Shown here: in pieces, positions 35,994-46,519 of the stretch
Position numbering within the stretch: position 1 is the stretch's first letter
Layout: each line of letters opens with the position of its first letter
DNA from: Saposhnikovia divaricata
Lineage: Eukaryota > Streptophyta > Magnoliopsida > Apiales > Apiaceae
Assembly (NCBI GenBank): GCA_036435485.1
Contig: CM071598.1
Coordinates: 195,713,148 to 195,777,147, forward strand
Direction of reading: 5' to 3'
Length of the DNA: 64,000 nucleotides
The notes under the pieces: generated by a model
What the model was told of the DNA's origin: nothing
Database searches by the model: none
Seen by the model: the letters and a program-made list of their open reading frames with translations, nothing else
Position numbers and translations under genes: made by a program

Positions 35994-36076
35994 GTATGGG
36001 TATCAGGAAATATTTACTGTAATTATAGAGAAATCTGTACTTGTTTGTTGTTATAATTGATTGGCTGGCATACTGG

Positions 36077-36170
36077 GTTTACAATTCAAGAATTAGCATC
36101 TAATTCAACCGTTGCAACTAGGTTGTCTCTCTCACTCTCCCCCCCCCCCCTCTGTGTTGCTTATTATTAT

Positions 36171-36215
<45 letters not shown>

Positions 36216-36232
36216 CCTCTCTCCCCCTCCCT

Positions 36233-36270
<38 letters not shown>

Positions 36271-37504
36271 TTCATTTACTATAATTTTGCCATTTACTGT
36301 GTGGTGTGTTTTATAGAAATTGTGCATTTTAAATGATTTAGTGACCTGTTACAAGTAATGAACTGTTTGTTTACATACATATTCTGTGTAATATTTAATC
36401 GAAAATATCAGTTAAATGAACTGTAATTTTTTTATTAGTAGGCGCATAATGGATTACGAAATGTGGAATCTCCACCTGTACTATCATACTCGACAGTTAT
36501 TTACTATATGTATTTGCAATCTCAACTAAAATATGAAGTCGGTTAGATATTTCATTTGTGTCTGCCCCAAGTATAAAGGACGGGGAGAAATAATGATTCG
36601 AGAGACGCAGATAGTGTGCCTCCAGTGGAACGTATCTACTCTGTTTCGAAGTTAGTTATTAATACAATACTTGCACGCGAGTGTACTTTTTAGTTGCTTA
36701 GCTTGGCATTACACTATAAAGTGCACGTTGGCCGTGTGAATGCTAACATTATTAGGAAGGTAACGTTGAGAAATAAGTTTTTTCCTCTTAGGTAGTGCTT
36801 TTGTTGTTCCTTCCAGTTAAACACCGTCCTTGTTAATTTAGACAAATTTACCAGAAATTTATTTTAAGGACTTCATATTCACAAGTTCACTTGTTAATTT
36901 ATAAAAGTACCTTTCTACTGAATCAGAAATTGGTTGTCTTTATGACATAAGAATGCTTTCCTCTGTTCCAATTCTCTTTAAGTTAGTAAGGAAATATATC
37001 ATATTATTTGGAATAAGTTTTATGTCAATGTATATGTACTGAATGAACCGTTAACTAGTTTCATAGGATTACTCTCTTTATAATGGTAGTAGAAACATTA
37101 GAGTTATGTACTTATTTATTATAATTTATTGGAAATAATTCCAAATTGTGGTGGTAAAATGATGTGTTTATGTTTCCTTCTATGAAGGCATGTTTCCTTC
37201 TATGAAGGCCCCTCATTGAAATATTATTATTTATAAGCATTGTCCTTTTTTCTTTTTTCTAAATTATAAGCATTGTCCTTTTAAACGTGAGTGTCTACTG
37301 ATCAATGATTCTGCGTTTGAAATTCTTCCATAATTTAAAATCATGTATCATTAATAGTTAATACCTCATCTGCTTTCAACAAAGTAAAAGCAATATGGTC
37401 AAAGTTAATACATGTCATATCGATTTGATGGCAGTTTGCAAGGAATGTCATGGAGTTCAATGAGGATGATAATTGGATTGGGGGTTGGTACTCAAGTAGT
37501 TTGG
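36077..37504 (+). repeat. tandem unit B, shorter and more diverged
   Basis: Begins with the same GTTTACAATTC text and ends at TACTCAAGTAGTTTGG, so it lacks the last 570 bp or so of units A and C, including the 71-bp exon-like block. It carries many more differences from A and C than those two carry from each other. A 19-bp duplication (ATGTTTCCTTCTATGAAGG) occurs at about 37169-37206. Confidence 0.8.
36121..36264. repeat. (CT)n microsatellite of unit B
   Basis: Polypyrimidine CT and C runs. Long translated runs over it are repeat artefacts. Confidence 0.95.
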
Positions 37505-37536
37505 AGTCAACCCATGCAACTAGGTTATCTCTCTCT

Positions 37537-37646
37537 TTCCCCCCCCCCCCCCCTTTTCCCTCTCTTTCCCTATCTCCCTCTCTCTCCCTCTGTGTTTTGC
37601 TTACTATAACATTGCCATCTCTCCCCCCCCCTCTCTCTCCCCTTCT

Positions 37647-37692
<46 letters not shown>
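37537..37692. repeat. (CT)n and poly-C microsatellite of unit C
   Basis: Interrupted CT/C-rich run, counterpart of those in units A and B. Confidence 0.95.
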
Positions 37693-37696
<4 letters not shown>

Positions 37697-38234
37697 CTAT
37701 AATTTTACCATTTATTGTGTGTTTCATAGAAATTGTGCATTTTATATGATTTAGTGACTTGGTACAAGTCTTGAACTGTTTGTTTATGTGAAAATTATTG
37801 TATATATATGTTCCATGTAGTAGAATAATATTTAATCAAAACAATCTGTTAAGTGAACTGTAATTTTTTAATTAGTAGGCGTATAATCGATTATGCAATG
37901 TGGAATTGCCACGTGTACTATCAGACTCGACATTTATTTACTATGTAGATTTGCAGTCTTAACTATGATATGAAGTCAGTTATTTCATTTGTGTTTGCCC
38001 AAATATAAAGGACCGAGAGAAATGGGGATACTTAGTTAGAGTGAAATGGAAATTAGTTCGAGAAATGCAGATAGTATGTCTCGACTATCACGTATTTAGT
38101 CTGTTTCGAAGTTAATTATTATTACAATACTTTCACACGAACATGTTGCGTGTACTTTGTAGTTGCTTAGTTCGGCATTACACAACAAAGTGCACGTTGA
38201 CCGTGTGAATGCATATTAGGAAGGTAATGTTGAG

Positions 38235-38314
38235 CATGGTTGTCACGTCGGTAAGTCGAATCGAGTCGACCGGGGTGCCCGGCAAGTCGAGTCGTGACTA
38301 GTCGTAGACTAGTC

Positions 38315-38382
<68 letters not shown>

Positions 38383-38761
38383 CTTGTTCTAATAGAATAA
38401 CTTAGAATAGAAACTAGAAACTAAACCTAAATTAAATATTTCAAGCTAATATAATGACCAAATTAGGGGTACTCCAATACAAAAAACGTTTAAAATTATT
38501 GTCTCTATTCAACAAAAATATAAAAAAAATAAAAAAATTTAAAAAAAAAAAGTTACTGTTTACCTGATGACGTGGCACGTGAACAGTAACTATTTTTTAA
38601 ATTTTTTTTTATTTTTTTTATATTTTTGTTGAATAGAGCCAAGAATTTTAAACGTTTTTTGTGAAGGTGCCCCTAGCGGGGCCATAAAATAAATGAAATA
38701 TAATTTATTTAGTGTAGGTTTCTAGTTTCTATTCTAAGGTTGGTTTCTATTTGAACGCTAG

Positions 38762-38798
<37 letters not shown>

Positions 38799-39495
38799 CT
38801 TAGTGTATATAATTTTTAATATATACATACAGAAAAAAATTCAAAAAAATAAGATATCCAAAATACTTAAATTTTCAGAATGTTATTTATAAATTAATAA
38901 ATTTGGGCATTATAGCTACAGCTAAAAAAACTTTACTTTGCATTGTGGTCCATTACAAATCCATCCCCACCCATTGTAGTGCATTATAGCTACAATTGCA
39001 CCAACTTTACTTTACTTTTACATTTATCAATCAGAAACAGTTGCATTGCTGAAGTCCAGTCACAACAGTAGAACGTGTACAGCACGCGCGGCATTTGTCT
39101 CAGTTGTTCGGGCGCGTGCACTCACGCGCGTGACAGGAGAGTGATGCTCAGCTGCCAACAACACCCACGTGACCTGCCTAACTTCTGTTTGATTTCATTT
39201 CTTTGTTCAATACAGACTTTGACAAATTCATTTGTTAAATAACAAAATGAGTTTGTTCATTTATATACATACACGCTTACATACATACATAACCCATCAC
39301 TTAAATAGAATCTGGGTCGGGTTTTTTGCACCAGTCGGGCTATTGGGTCGACTAGTCGACCCAGTCGACAAGTCGATCACCAGTCGCCCGAAAGAGCAAC
39401 AAAAACCAAGTCGAGCTCACCAGTCGACCATTACAAAACGACTTCTCGACTAGTCGTCGACTAGTCGCGACTAGTCGAGCGACGTGACAACAATG
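38235..39495. mobile_element. hAT-like non-autonomous element with 8-bp TSD ATGTTGAG
   Basis: Identical ATGTTGAG at 38227-38234 and 39496-39503; units A (35063-35070) and B have the empty site. Ends CATGGTTGTCACGTCG and CGACGTGACAACAATG are inverted repeats. Both subterminal regions are packed with GACTAGTCG and GTCGACTAG palindromes (38265-38320, 39350-39482), likely transposase-binding sites. 1261 bp, part of it a younger MITE in a (TA)n tract. No transposase. Confidence 0.9.
38378..38764. mobile_element. foldback MITE nested in the hAT-like element
   Basis: Lies inside (TA)n runs (about 38320-38377 and 38765-38793). Ends AGGGTCTTGTTCTAATAGAA and the complement of TTGAACGCTAGCCT share a long imperfect inverted repeat (CTTAGAATAGAAACTAG both sides). 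The centre is itself a near-perfect palindrome (AGTTACTGTTTACC ... GTGAACAGTAACT around GACGTGGCACGTG). The target duplication is hidden in the TA repeat. Confidence 0.8.
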
Positions 39496-40346
39496 ATGTT
39501 GAGAAGCAACTTTGATTTGGTAGTGCTTTTGTTGTTCCTTCCGGTTAAACACCGTCCTTGTTGACTTAGATAGAATAGCGGAAAGTTAATTTGAAGCACT
39601 TTATTTTCCCGAGTTAGCTTGTATAATTTATAAAAGTACTCTACTGAATCTGAAATTGGTTGTCTTTATGACATAACAATACTTTCGTCTGTTCCAATTC
39701 TCTTTAAGTTATTAATGAACTATATCGTATAATTTGGAATAAGTTCATGCAATGTATAAGTACTGAATGAATCCTTAACTAGTTTGATAGGATTACTCTC
39801 CAAATAATATGGTATTAGAGACATTAGAGTTATGTAATTATCTATTATGATTTATTGTATATAATTAGAAATTGTGGTGGTACAGTTATGTGTTTATGTT
39901 TCCTTCTATGATGGGCTGAGTTTTATCAGGAGTTAGGTTTTTCCATAAAATATTATTACTTATAAGCACTATCCTTTATATGTGAGTTTTTACTGATCAC
40001 TGATTCAGCTTTTGCAATTCTTCCACATTTTAAAATCCTGCATCGTTTATAGTTAATACCTAATCTTCTTTCAACAAGTAAAAGTTGGATGGTCAAATTT
40101 TAATATGTCATATCGAGTTAATGGCAGTTTGCAAGGTATTTCATGGATATTGATGAGGATGATAATTGGATAGGAGGTTTAGTACTCAAGTAATTTGGTG
40201 CAATATTTATGTCGAACGTTGGTTGAAAAAAGGAATGCCGGCCAACGTAACATTTTTGGGCTTCCCTGGCTGGTAAAGCAGGTTAAGTCTGGGATGATTT
40301 ATTTTTATTTAAATCTGAGTAGAGAGAGCTATATTGTGTATTTCAG

Positions 40347-40417
40347 GCTACATCTACTCGGACCATGAATCTTAGTCCCCATGCATTTAGTTGTCTGGAA
40401 ATCAATTTCCTGCACAG
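40347..40417 (+). pseudogene. 71-bp exon-like block in unit C
   Basis: Twin of 35923-35993 with the same splice borders. Confidence 0.4.
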
Positions 40418-40513
40418 GTATGGGTATCAGGAAATATTTACTGTAATTATAGAGAAATCTGTACTTGTTTGTTGTTATAATTGATAGGCTGGCATACTGG
40501 TTTGATTTTTCAG

Positions 40514-40630
40514 GTTCAAATTGTTCCAATCTGGTCATGTCACCCACTTCCTGAAGTTGTATTTCAGAATGCTTTCAAAGATAATAAAAATTCACCTAAC
40601 AAGTTCAATTTTGGTCTTTCTACAAAGCAG
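40514..40630 (+). pseudogene. 39-codon exon of the unrecognised gene
   Basis: Bounded by TTTTTCAG and GTCCCT, open through 39 codons in phase 0: VQIVPIWSCHPLPEVVFQN, then a Lys/Asn-rich part ending FNFGLSTKQ. It follows unit C only, so it marks the end of the repeated part. The balanced composition and clean splice borders suggest a genuine exon of the gene of which units A-C hold earlier exons. I cannot name the family. Confidence 0.4.
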
Positions 40631-41799
40631 GTCCCTAAGTTTGTAATATGGATGTCAATGACGTGCTAGCATCTAAAAAATTATTTTTTATTGTCTACTT
40701 TTGCATTTTGTATGCAGGTTCACCTATTTTAGTCGAGAAGGTTGGAGGGTATAGCAAACTCGGGTCATAATCATGGTATGGGTATTAATAGCCCTGATCT
40801 CCATTGGACTGAAAAGAGAAAAATAGGCGATGATGGCAGGTTTCAAAGTCGCGATGTCTTGCTTAAAGCGATGTTTTCTTAATACAACGTAATGACTTGG
40901 TAAGAAGTAAGAACTAGCATCTTCTAAGGTTCCAGACAACTCTTTTTAAGTTGTCTATATTATGTTTGACTAATAATGTCTTATAAGATGGCTACTTGTA
41001 GTTGTGAAACCACTACAAGCAAGCATTATTTGGATGAAAATTGATTTGTTTAATCAAATTATTTGGACTGCTGATTGATTGAAGAGTTTGAAACTTCTCT
41101 CCATTTAATTTTATATATTAAATAATAATGTAATATGCTTTATTCTTCGTTGTTTTTTTCTCTGTACTGAGTATCTCTGATTTTGCGGTACCAATATCAA
41201 AATATGAACATGAACTACCCAACTGTAGGTTCAGGTAACCCAAATTTAGGCAGGAAATAATTTTCTTACTCAAATATGGCTAGCAAATTTTTGCTTGATA
41301 TCTTTCATAAGGAGTAGTGCATTTGTGTTTTCTTTTTAGCTTTACCACCCTCCACCTCCACCATGGTACCATAGATACGTTTTCACAAGTAAAATTTTGA
41401 GTTGCTACCGGAAATCATGCACAAAAAAGGTTGTCAAGAATACTCCCTTCGCTCCACAAGGGTAACCCCTTCTTCACGTTTCAACGTTAAATTTCTTCTT
41501 GTGATGCAGAGTATTTGTTTTAATTGTGTGTTTTGGGATCATCATTTCCTTTATTGTCGTATACGCACCAATGTTGGAGCTGCATTATCGAATGTCGAAG
41601 GTGGAGCCCAGTCATTGGTTTGTCTTTCCAAAATGATGCTTTCTCAGTACGACTAAATGACTTGGTAATACCTGGCAACGTCTGAGGTTCCAGAATCCAG
41701 ACAACTCTTTTTAAGTTGTCTATATTATATTTCACTAATAAGATGGCCGTTGTAGTCCCGTGTCTAAATTTCATCCTAATTTTGGATTTTTGTGCTAAA
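40631..41799. repeat. two related 3' blocks and module upstream sequence
   Basis: 40850-40975 and 41630-41740 are related (both run GATG(C/T)TTTCT..TA..AC..ATGACTTGGTAA, then CCAGACAACTCTTTTTAAGTTGTCTATATTATAT-like text). Between them 41000-41260 is the third copy of the module upstream block (see 15600 and 19650). A small exon-like stretch at about 41402-41460 ends at GGTAACC. No gene named. Confidence 0.5.
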
Positions 41800-41864
41800 T
41801 CGAATAAATTTTGTGGACTTGGACTTTTTGTGCATGTTAGGAATATCTGATTGTTTAGTATCAG

Positions 41865-41935
41865 GCCCGGCCCATATATTTAAGCCCAAACAATATGTTT
41901 TAGGGTTTTTTTATCTATATAAATTGCGTGTACTC
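41865..41935 (+). promoter_or_regulatory. housekeeping-type promoter, module copy 3
   Basis: CAGGCCCGGCCCATATAT (site II-like), AAGCCCAAACA, TTTTAGGGTTTT (telo-box) and CTATATAAATTG (TATA) stand in order about 120-180 bp upstream of the first-exon ATG at 42049. It faces the JMJ13-type fragment. Confidence 0.6.
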
Positions 41936-42048
41936 TCTTCTCCTAACCCTGGCCGCAGTCCTCCTTTTAATCTCAGCGACCATCTCATTCATATCTATTC
42001 AGCATCCTTCATCTCTGAGTGTTTTTTGCCGTTCTTTATGTTATATAT

Positions 42049-42138
42049 ATGTCTCTGCAACACCCACCGGTGATTTTAGTCATCGTGTTAACGAGTGACA
42101 CCGATTCTACCATGATTCAACCACTTAGATATCTATTG
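42049..42138 (+). CDS. 30-codon first exon, module copy 3, unrecognised
   Basis: Opens MSLQHPPVILVIVLTSDTDS and ends before GTACGT in phase 0, the same length as copy 1. Given the promoter upstream and the JMJ13-type exon downstream, this could be an upstream ORF in the leader of that gene. A related second block lies at about 42598-42640 (before GTAAGT). Confidence 0.3.
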
Positions 42139-42703
42139 GTACGTTATATCTTCATTTTAGTATGTTTCTAGAAACAGCTATAAATTAATTTCATTCTATC
42201 TGTGAATAATTGTGTACAGATTATCCAACTTTAGGGTCTCAGTTATAAAATGTATAGCCAGCAAAGGGATTGTGTTTTATTTCTTGCTGGATTTGATCAA
42301 CAGTTTGGATAATTTAATTTGTTCATTATTATTATTTTTTTTGATGGATCTGTTTTTGAATTTGTGGAAGTTCTTTGAGTCGTAGAAATAAATTAGCAGA
42401 GCTCTTAGTAGGATTTGCTATTCTTATCACATAAATAAGAAATGATAGCGGTCATAACGCTTAATTGATGGAGTATGTTATTTGTATCTGTCTTTGTAAG
42501 CTTGCAAAGCGCATCCCGAATTATTCAAGTCTTGGGACATGAGTTTTTTTTCTTCTATATTGTTTCTTTGTCTCTTCGTCTTCAAACAAACAGAAGAGGC
42601 AAAATCAAAAAAGTTGACGATGGCCTTTTTATTATAGTAAGTTTAGTTTTTATTGATATTTTTGCCCAGTTTTATTAATCATTTTTGTTGATTCATTTTT
42701 TGG

Positions 42704-43812
42704 ATGGCAAGGGAAGGGCATGTTTCTCGAGGGAAGCTGAATTGGAATTTTTGAAGAATAAGAGGCTTCAGATAATTAAATCAGAAACTGCCAACGATAC
42801 GCTACATGTCAGAAATGTGATGACTAGAAGCGGGGGAGATGCTTTAAGAGCTTCTTCATCATGTGGCGTGGGTTTACAGAATATGGTAATCTCTCTCGCT
42901 TTACACACACACAGACACACATGCACACAGACACACGTATATATAGTCCATAGCTGAACTGATTTCTGCATAGAAGTATTTGCCTACTCCCCATATATAA
43001 CTGCTTTTAGTCCCATCAAGAACTGTATATGTCATTTTGGTTATTCGATGTATCACTGTTTTTGCTGTAATGTTGTGTCATTCTATGAGTTGTATCTAGC
43101 TTCACGAATTTAAATTGTCAGTGTTTGCTTTGAAGTTTGAGTAAATACAGTATGTGTTGGTTTAATCTGCATGAAGTTTAATAGTAATATGGAACACTTT
43201 TGTCATTCATTCATCTACTCTAAGTTTTCTGCTTATGTACAAGGGATTCTTTTACTCTGTTTTCACAATTATATTAGTGAAGATTCTAATTCTAATTTTG
43301 CTTATGATGATTTTTATTCATTAGCATTTCTGAACTAGGAATTGTATGTTAAGCAGTGCAAAGTGAATTACCTTTAAAGTTTCTGTGAACAGAATTCTGA
43401 TTTTTTCTAATATTGTTTACGCTTCAGTTGTCCAGGTATTTGCAAGATTGTTTCCCCTCTAAATGCGTCTGTTCCTGCTGGTATAGTGTTGATGAAAGAG
43501 AAAACTGGTTTCAAGTTTACCACCAGAGTGCAGCCTCTTCGTCTTGCTGAGTTGGATACAGGTGACAGGTTTACTTTCTTTATGAGTGGCAGGAATTATA
43601 CTTTTCATGATTATAAGAAAATGGCGAACAAGGTTTTTCCTTGTTGATCTTGCAGTGCTGGATGTCTTCCTGCGTCATATATGGAAAGAGAATTTTGGAA
43701 GGAAATGGCATGTGGAAAGACAGAAAAAGTTGAGTACGCATGTGATGTTAATGGTAGTGCATTCTCATCTTCTCCCAGCGATCATCTTGGAAAAAGCAAT
43801 TCGAACTTGAAG
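42704..43812 (+). pseudogene. JMJ13-type histone demethylase fragment (JmjN region), broken
   Basis: First exon (about 42704-42885) encodes GRACFSREAELEFLKNKRLQ and MTRSGGDALRASSSCGV, the N-terminal hallmark of plant JMJ13 (At5g46910 family, H3K27 demethylases that restrain flowering). The natural ATG at 42704 is out of frame with it. The next expected exon with the start of JmjN (CPVY.PT..EF.DPL) is absent from the intron 42886-43435. The following exon (43436-43812) gives ICKIVSPLNASVPAGIVLMK, GFKFTTRVQPLRLAEL, FFMSGRNYTFHDY and ANKVF, then a stop at 43645-43647 where the family has Arg, and continues CSAGCLPASYMEREFWKEM up to LGKSNSNLK before a GTCTTG donor. The JmjC catalytic domain and zinc finger are missing. 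Clearly dead as a demethylase. Confidence 0.85.
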
Positions 43813-44514
43813 GTCTTGATAGCATTACATTTATTTTTACGATAGCTGTACTTGTAAAAAAAAATTGTTGAAAACAAACTGTAATTATAAATGTTGTTCA
43901 CTCAAAATATATCAATGTAACTTGGGCTTGTGTTTAGACTTTAGATGATATCTACACTAGGAATTTTCGATCAATCAAGTAAATGAAAGTGGCAAATCAT
44001 TATTCTAAATGAATTTTGCTTGTAGCAACTGCTATTGTCGAGAATTGCTGTCATCCGATTTCTATGTTTGCAAATACTTGCCTGTACCTTGTTGCGACAG
44101 TCATAACATGTTAATCCCAGATGAAGCTTTATGACCATAGAATGATACAATCATATGAACGGAATCCTGAGTTCTCATTCTGTTACCATATCTATTAAAA
44201 TAGAGGGGTTATTATATTTTAATACTGGTTGGCTGGATCGAGTTTTTTTTTTAGTTCAATTTACAGAGATCATCAGAGCAAATAAATTCTAAGAAATTCT
44301 AATTAAGAGAGGTTGCCATACAACATAATAATTTAGAGGGATTCAACTCTACTCATGATGTATGGTGGTTGCAAAGCAAATACCTAAGAGAAGCACAACA
44401 CGTGGACATGGTACAAATGAGGGATCCATTCAATATCCAAAACATAATTAATATTTGAAAAATATACAAAGTAACATCAATCAGTCACTAGCTAGATAAG
44501 CAATCTCATATTAA
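43813..44514. other. intergenic, no gene seen
   Basis: AT-rich; the 3' flank of both the JMJ13 fragment (plus) and the CLE gene (minus). A possible polyadenylation region for the CLE transcript lies within the first 250 bases left of 44515 (for example ATTAATATTTG near 44447). Confidence 0.4.
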
Positions 44515-44895
44515 CTACCTATTGGAAATAGGATTTGGACCACTAGGAACTTCATGAGCACTAGCACTGATAGCTCCGTCTCGCCACATTGATCCTTGAT
44601 GATTTTGAGATAAACTATAGGCCTTTCCATGTTGAACCTTCGACGGAATATTTTGTTTCTTAGTAGGTTCTTGTTTGTTGATACTGCTGATAGTGGAGCC
44701 GTCTCTATAGGGAATTGTTAAATTTTGAAGGTTTGATTTGTTTGCAACATTATAGGTAGCTTGAGCAGCATTTGATTTGGATGCAAGGGGCTGTGAGGTG
44801 TTTTCTTGGTGAGGCATGACTTGGACAACAAAAAAGAAGATGAATAAAAACAGAGTCATATTGTTGTAAGCAGAAGATCCATTCTCCCTGGCCAT
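44515..44895 (-). CDS. CLE41/CLE44-like: CLE41/CLE44-type TDIF peptide precursor
   Basis: An uninterrupted 126-residue frame in one exon. Residues 1-12 are polar, 13-28 form a strongly hydrophobic signal-peptide core (MTLFLFIFFFVVQVM), then comes a variable Ser/Asn/Gln-rich region, and residues 114-125 (44521-44556) are HEVPSGPNPISN, the exact TDIF dodecapeptide, followed by a terminal Arg. The prolines at positions 4 and 7 that are hydroxylated in TDIF are present, and the SA before His matches other TDIF precursors. In known plants TDIF is secreted from phloem, is perceived by the PXY/TDR receptor kinase, blocks xylem differentiation and promotes cambial division. Arabidopsis CLE41 and CLE44 are about 100-112 residues, so this is slightly longer. 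CLE genes are usually intronless, as here. It is the best-supported host gene in the window. Confidence 0.95.
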   Translation of the reverse strand: MARENGSSAYNNMTLFLFIFFFVVQVMPHQENTSQPLASKSNAAQATYNVANKSNLQNLTIPYRDGSTISSINKQEPTKKQNIPSKVQHGKAYSLSQNHQGSMWRDGAISASAHEVPSGPNPISNR

Positions 44896-46519
44896 GCATA
44901 TAACTTAATGATTCTTAACCAGTACTCAGCCAGTGGTACATACAAATATCTATGTATGTGTGTGTGTTGGGGGTCTGGGTGTGTCAAAACACAAATATTA
45001 TAATGTAATGCTTGTATTTGTCAAGTGGTGGCTGTGGAGTAGGAAGAACTTAAAATGATAAAGAAAACATACATGTATGACAAGAGAAGAAAGAGAGAGT
45101 GAGTGTCTTAAATCTGATGTTTTCTTGTTTGTTTTTGATGGTGAGTTCCAGTGGAACCAATATGCTTAACATAGCAACTTCTTGTATATCAAACATAACT
45201 ACCTTTATTTATAATCGAGTTGGAATTCGAGGTTCGAGTCTTAATAGAGACAAAAGGTGTGTGTGAGTATAGGAGTTCTCTTCAAATTCCGCTTATTATT
45301 CGGAAAGATAAAATTGTAGATCACTTTCTTGCTATACTAGAGAGGAGCATGGGGTGGGAGATGTGTCAGGCCGTCGGGAGGAGATCTGAGAGATATGACT
45401 TTTATTTTTACAGTAGCTTTTACAAAGTTTCTCAAGGGTGACAGCAATGCATTCCGGTCTTGCAAATGAAGGGAAAAACATCATCTTGACCTAAATTTAA
45501 CAGATTTGATAGGCTTTAGAAAAGAAAATGACAGCCCTTAGAGTATGAGACATACAGATGAAGCCAATGAAGTTAAATTCAGTGATATGCAAATTGGTAC
45601 GAAAGAAGATTAAATGAGAGACATATGCATGTTAAGCTGACAAAAGAAAGAGAGGACAGGGTCAGGGACACTTAAGAGAGACACATATACAAGGATAATG
45701 GATTCATGTATATAAAGACTCGTACACCTATCTTGGCAACTTGGATAATGCACCAACGTATGATACAAAAATAATTAAAGAGGTGACTAAGTGAATGCAA
45801 AAAAACTGCAAATTGGGGACCCTTGACCAGTGGTGCATCAATGCTTAGAGCAAGAAAAGTCTGATCAATATTTTTAATAGATTATTTATAAGCACATTAA
45901 TATGTAGGATTTCTTAAAACAATTTTTGGGCACATTTGCATTGTCATTCCAATTTTAAAATATTTTGTTCAATTTTATGTAATATTTATTTAGGCCTTGT
46001 GGGTTGTGGTCTAGGCCACTTGTCTGTTCCAAAGAAGTGTCCAGCCCAAAAGTTATCATCAACTTAGGTTAGGGGATATTCTCCAGCCACAAACAATTCA
46101 AAGTGGCTAGATTTCTCCTTCAGTATTAAGCTCCGGCTACCACCAACATACCATGCACAAAATGTGTAGCAACTTTTTCTTACTCGAGAATGATGGGCAA
46201 TTTGCAACACCATTGCTGTCACAGGAATCGTGCAACACTTTGCAAGATGAATACAAAAGCTTATTTTTAATTCATTCCATTCATCATAAGAGCCTGGAGT
46301 AATTTTTCAGCATCATGATATCTTAACTATTCAGAGCAGAAAATTACAAGTGAATCTTCAGAAACAGGTATAAATGAGCAAGTATTACAGAGAGAAAGCA
46401 GATAAATAGCACCCGTGGCTATTTGTTACACTAAAAGCCTAGCAGAAACAACAATCAATCTTGGGGAGTGAATGCCAATCACCAAGATGTCAACTTATTC
46501 ATTCCATGCTATGAGAGTG
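44896..46519. other. CLE promoter side and intergenic sequence
   Basis: On the minus strand upstream of the CLE ATG a TATA-like CATTATAATATTTG is complementary to about 44992-45005, near 100 nt from the ATG. A (TG)n-type run is at 44954-44968. The remainder to 46519 has no recognised gene; a 73-codon frame at 45220-45441 has no family likeness. Confidence 0.4.

Larger units (their letters stand above)
34031..36076 (+). repeat. tandem unit A of an unrecognised exon-bearing sequence
   Basis: Starts GTTTACAATTCAAGAATTAG, passes through a CT microsatellite (about 34084-34200) and ends TGGCTGGCATACTGG. Exon-like parts: the opening (FTIQELASES, ending at GTTAT), a block near 35680-35745 encoding NGSLQG and FDEDDNW-type residues, and a 71-bp block 35923-35993 (ATSTRT..NLSPH.FSCLEINFLHR) with AG before and GTATGG after. 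Units B and C repeat this. I do not recognise the gene. Confidence 0.75.
37505..40500 (+). repeat. tandem unit C, enlarged by a hAT-like insertion
   Basis: Begins mid-unit at AGTCAACCCATGC, directly joined to the truncated end of unit B, and ends GGCTGGCATACTGG like unit A. Without the 1261-bp insertion and its 8-bp duplication it is about 1.73 kb, the same as unit A without its Stowaway. By eye it is much closer to A than to B. Confidence 0.8.

Noticed and set aside
36057..36336. Leu/Ser-Pro and Arg-Glu repeat proteins on both strands
   Set aside because: Products of the (CT)n microsatellite read in different frames.
37341..37749. Similar Arg-Glu and Leu-Ser frames of unit C
   Set aside because: Same microsatellite artefact.
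43586..43810. 74-codon plus-strand frame starting MAGIILFMIIRKW
   Set aside because: It is the wrong frame over the JMJ13 exon; the family-matching frame contains the stop at 43645.
45220..45441. 73-codon plus-strand gene
   Set aside because: No family likeness, no splice or promoter context, and several equally long random frames occur nearby.
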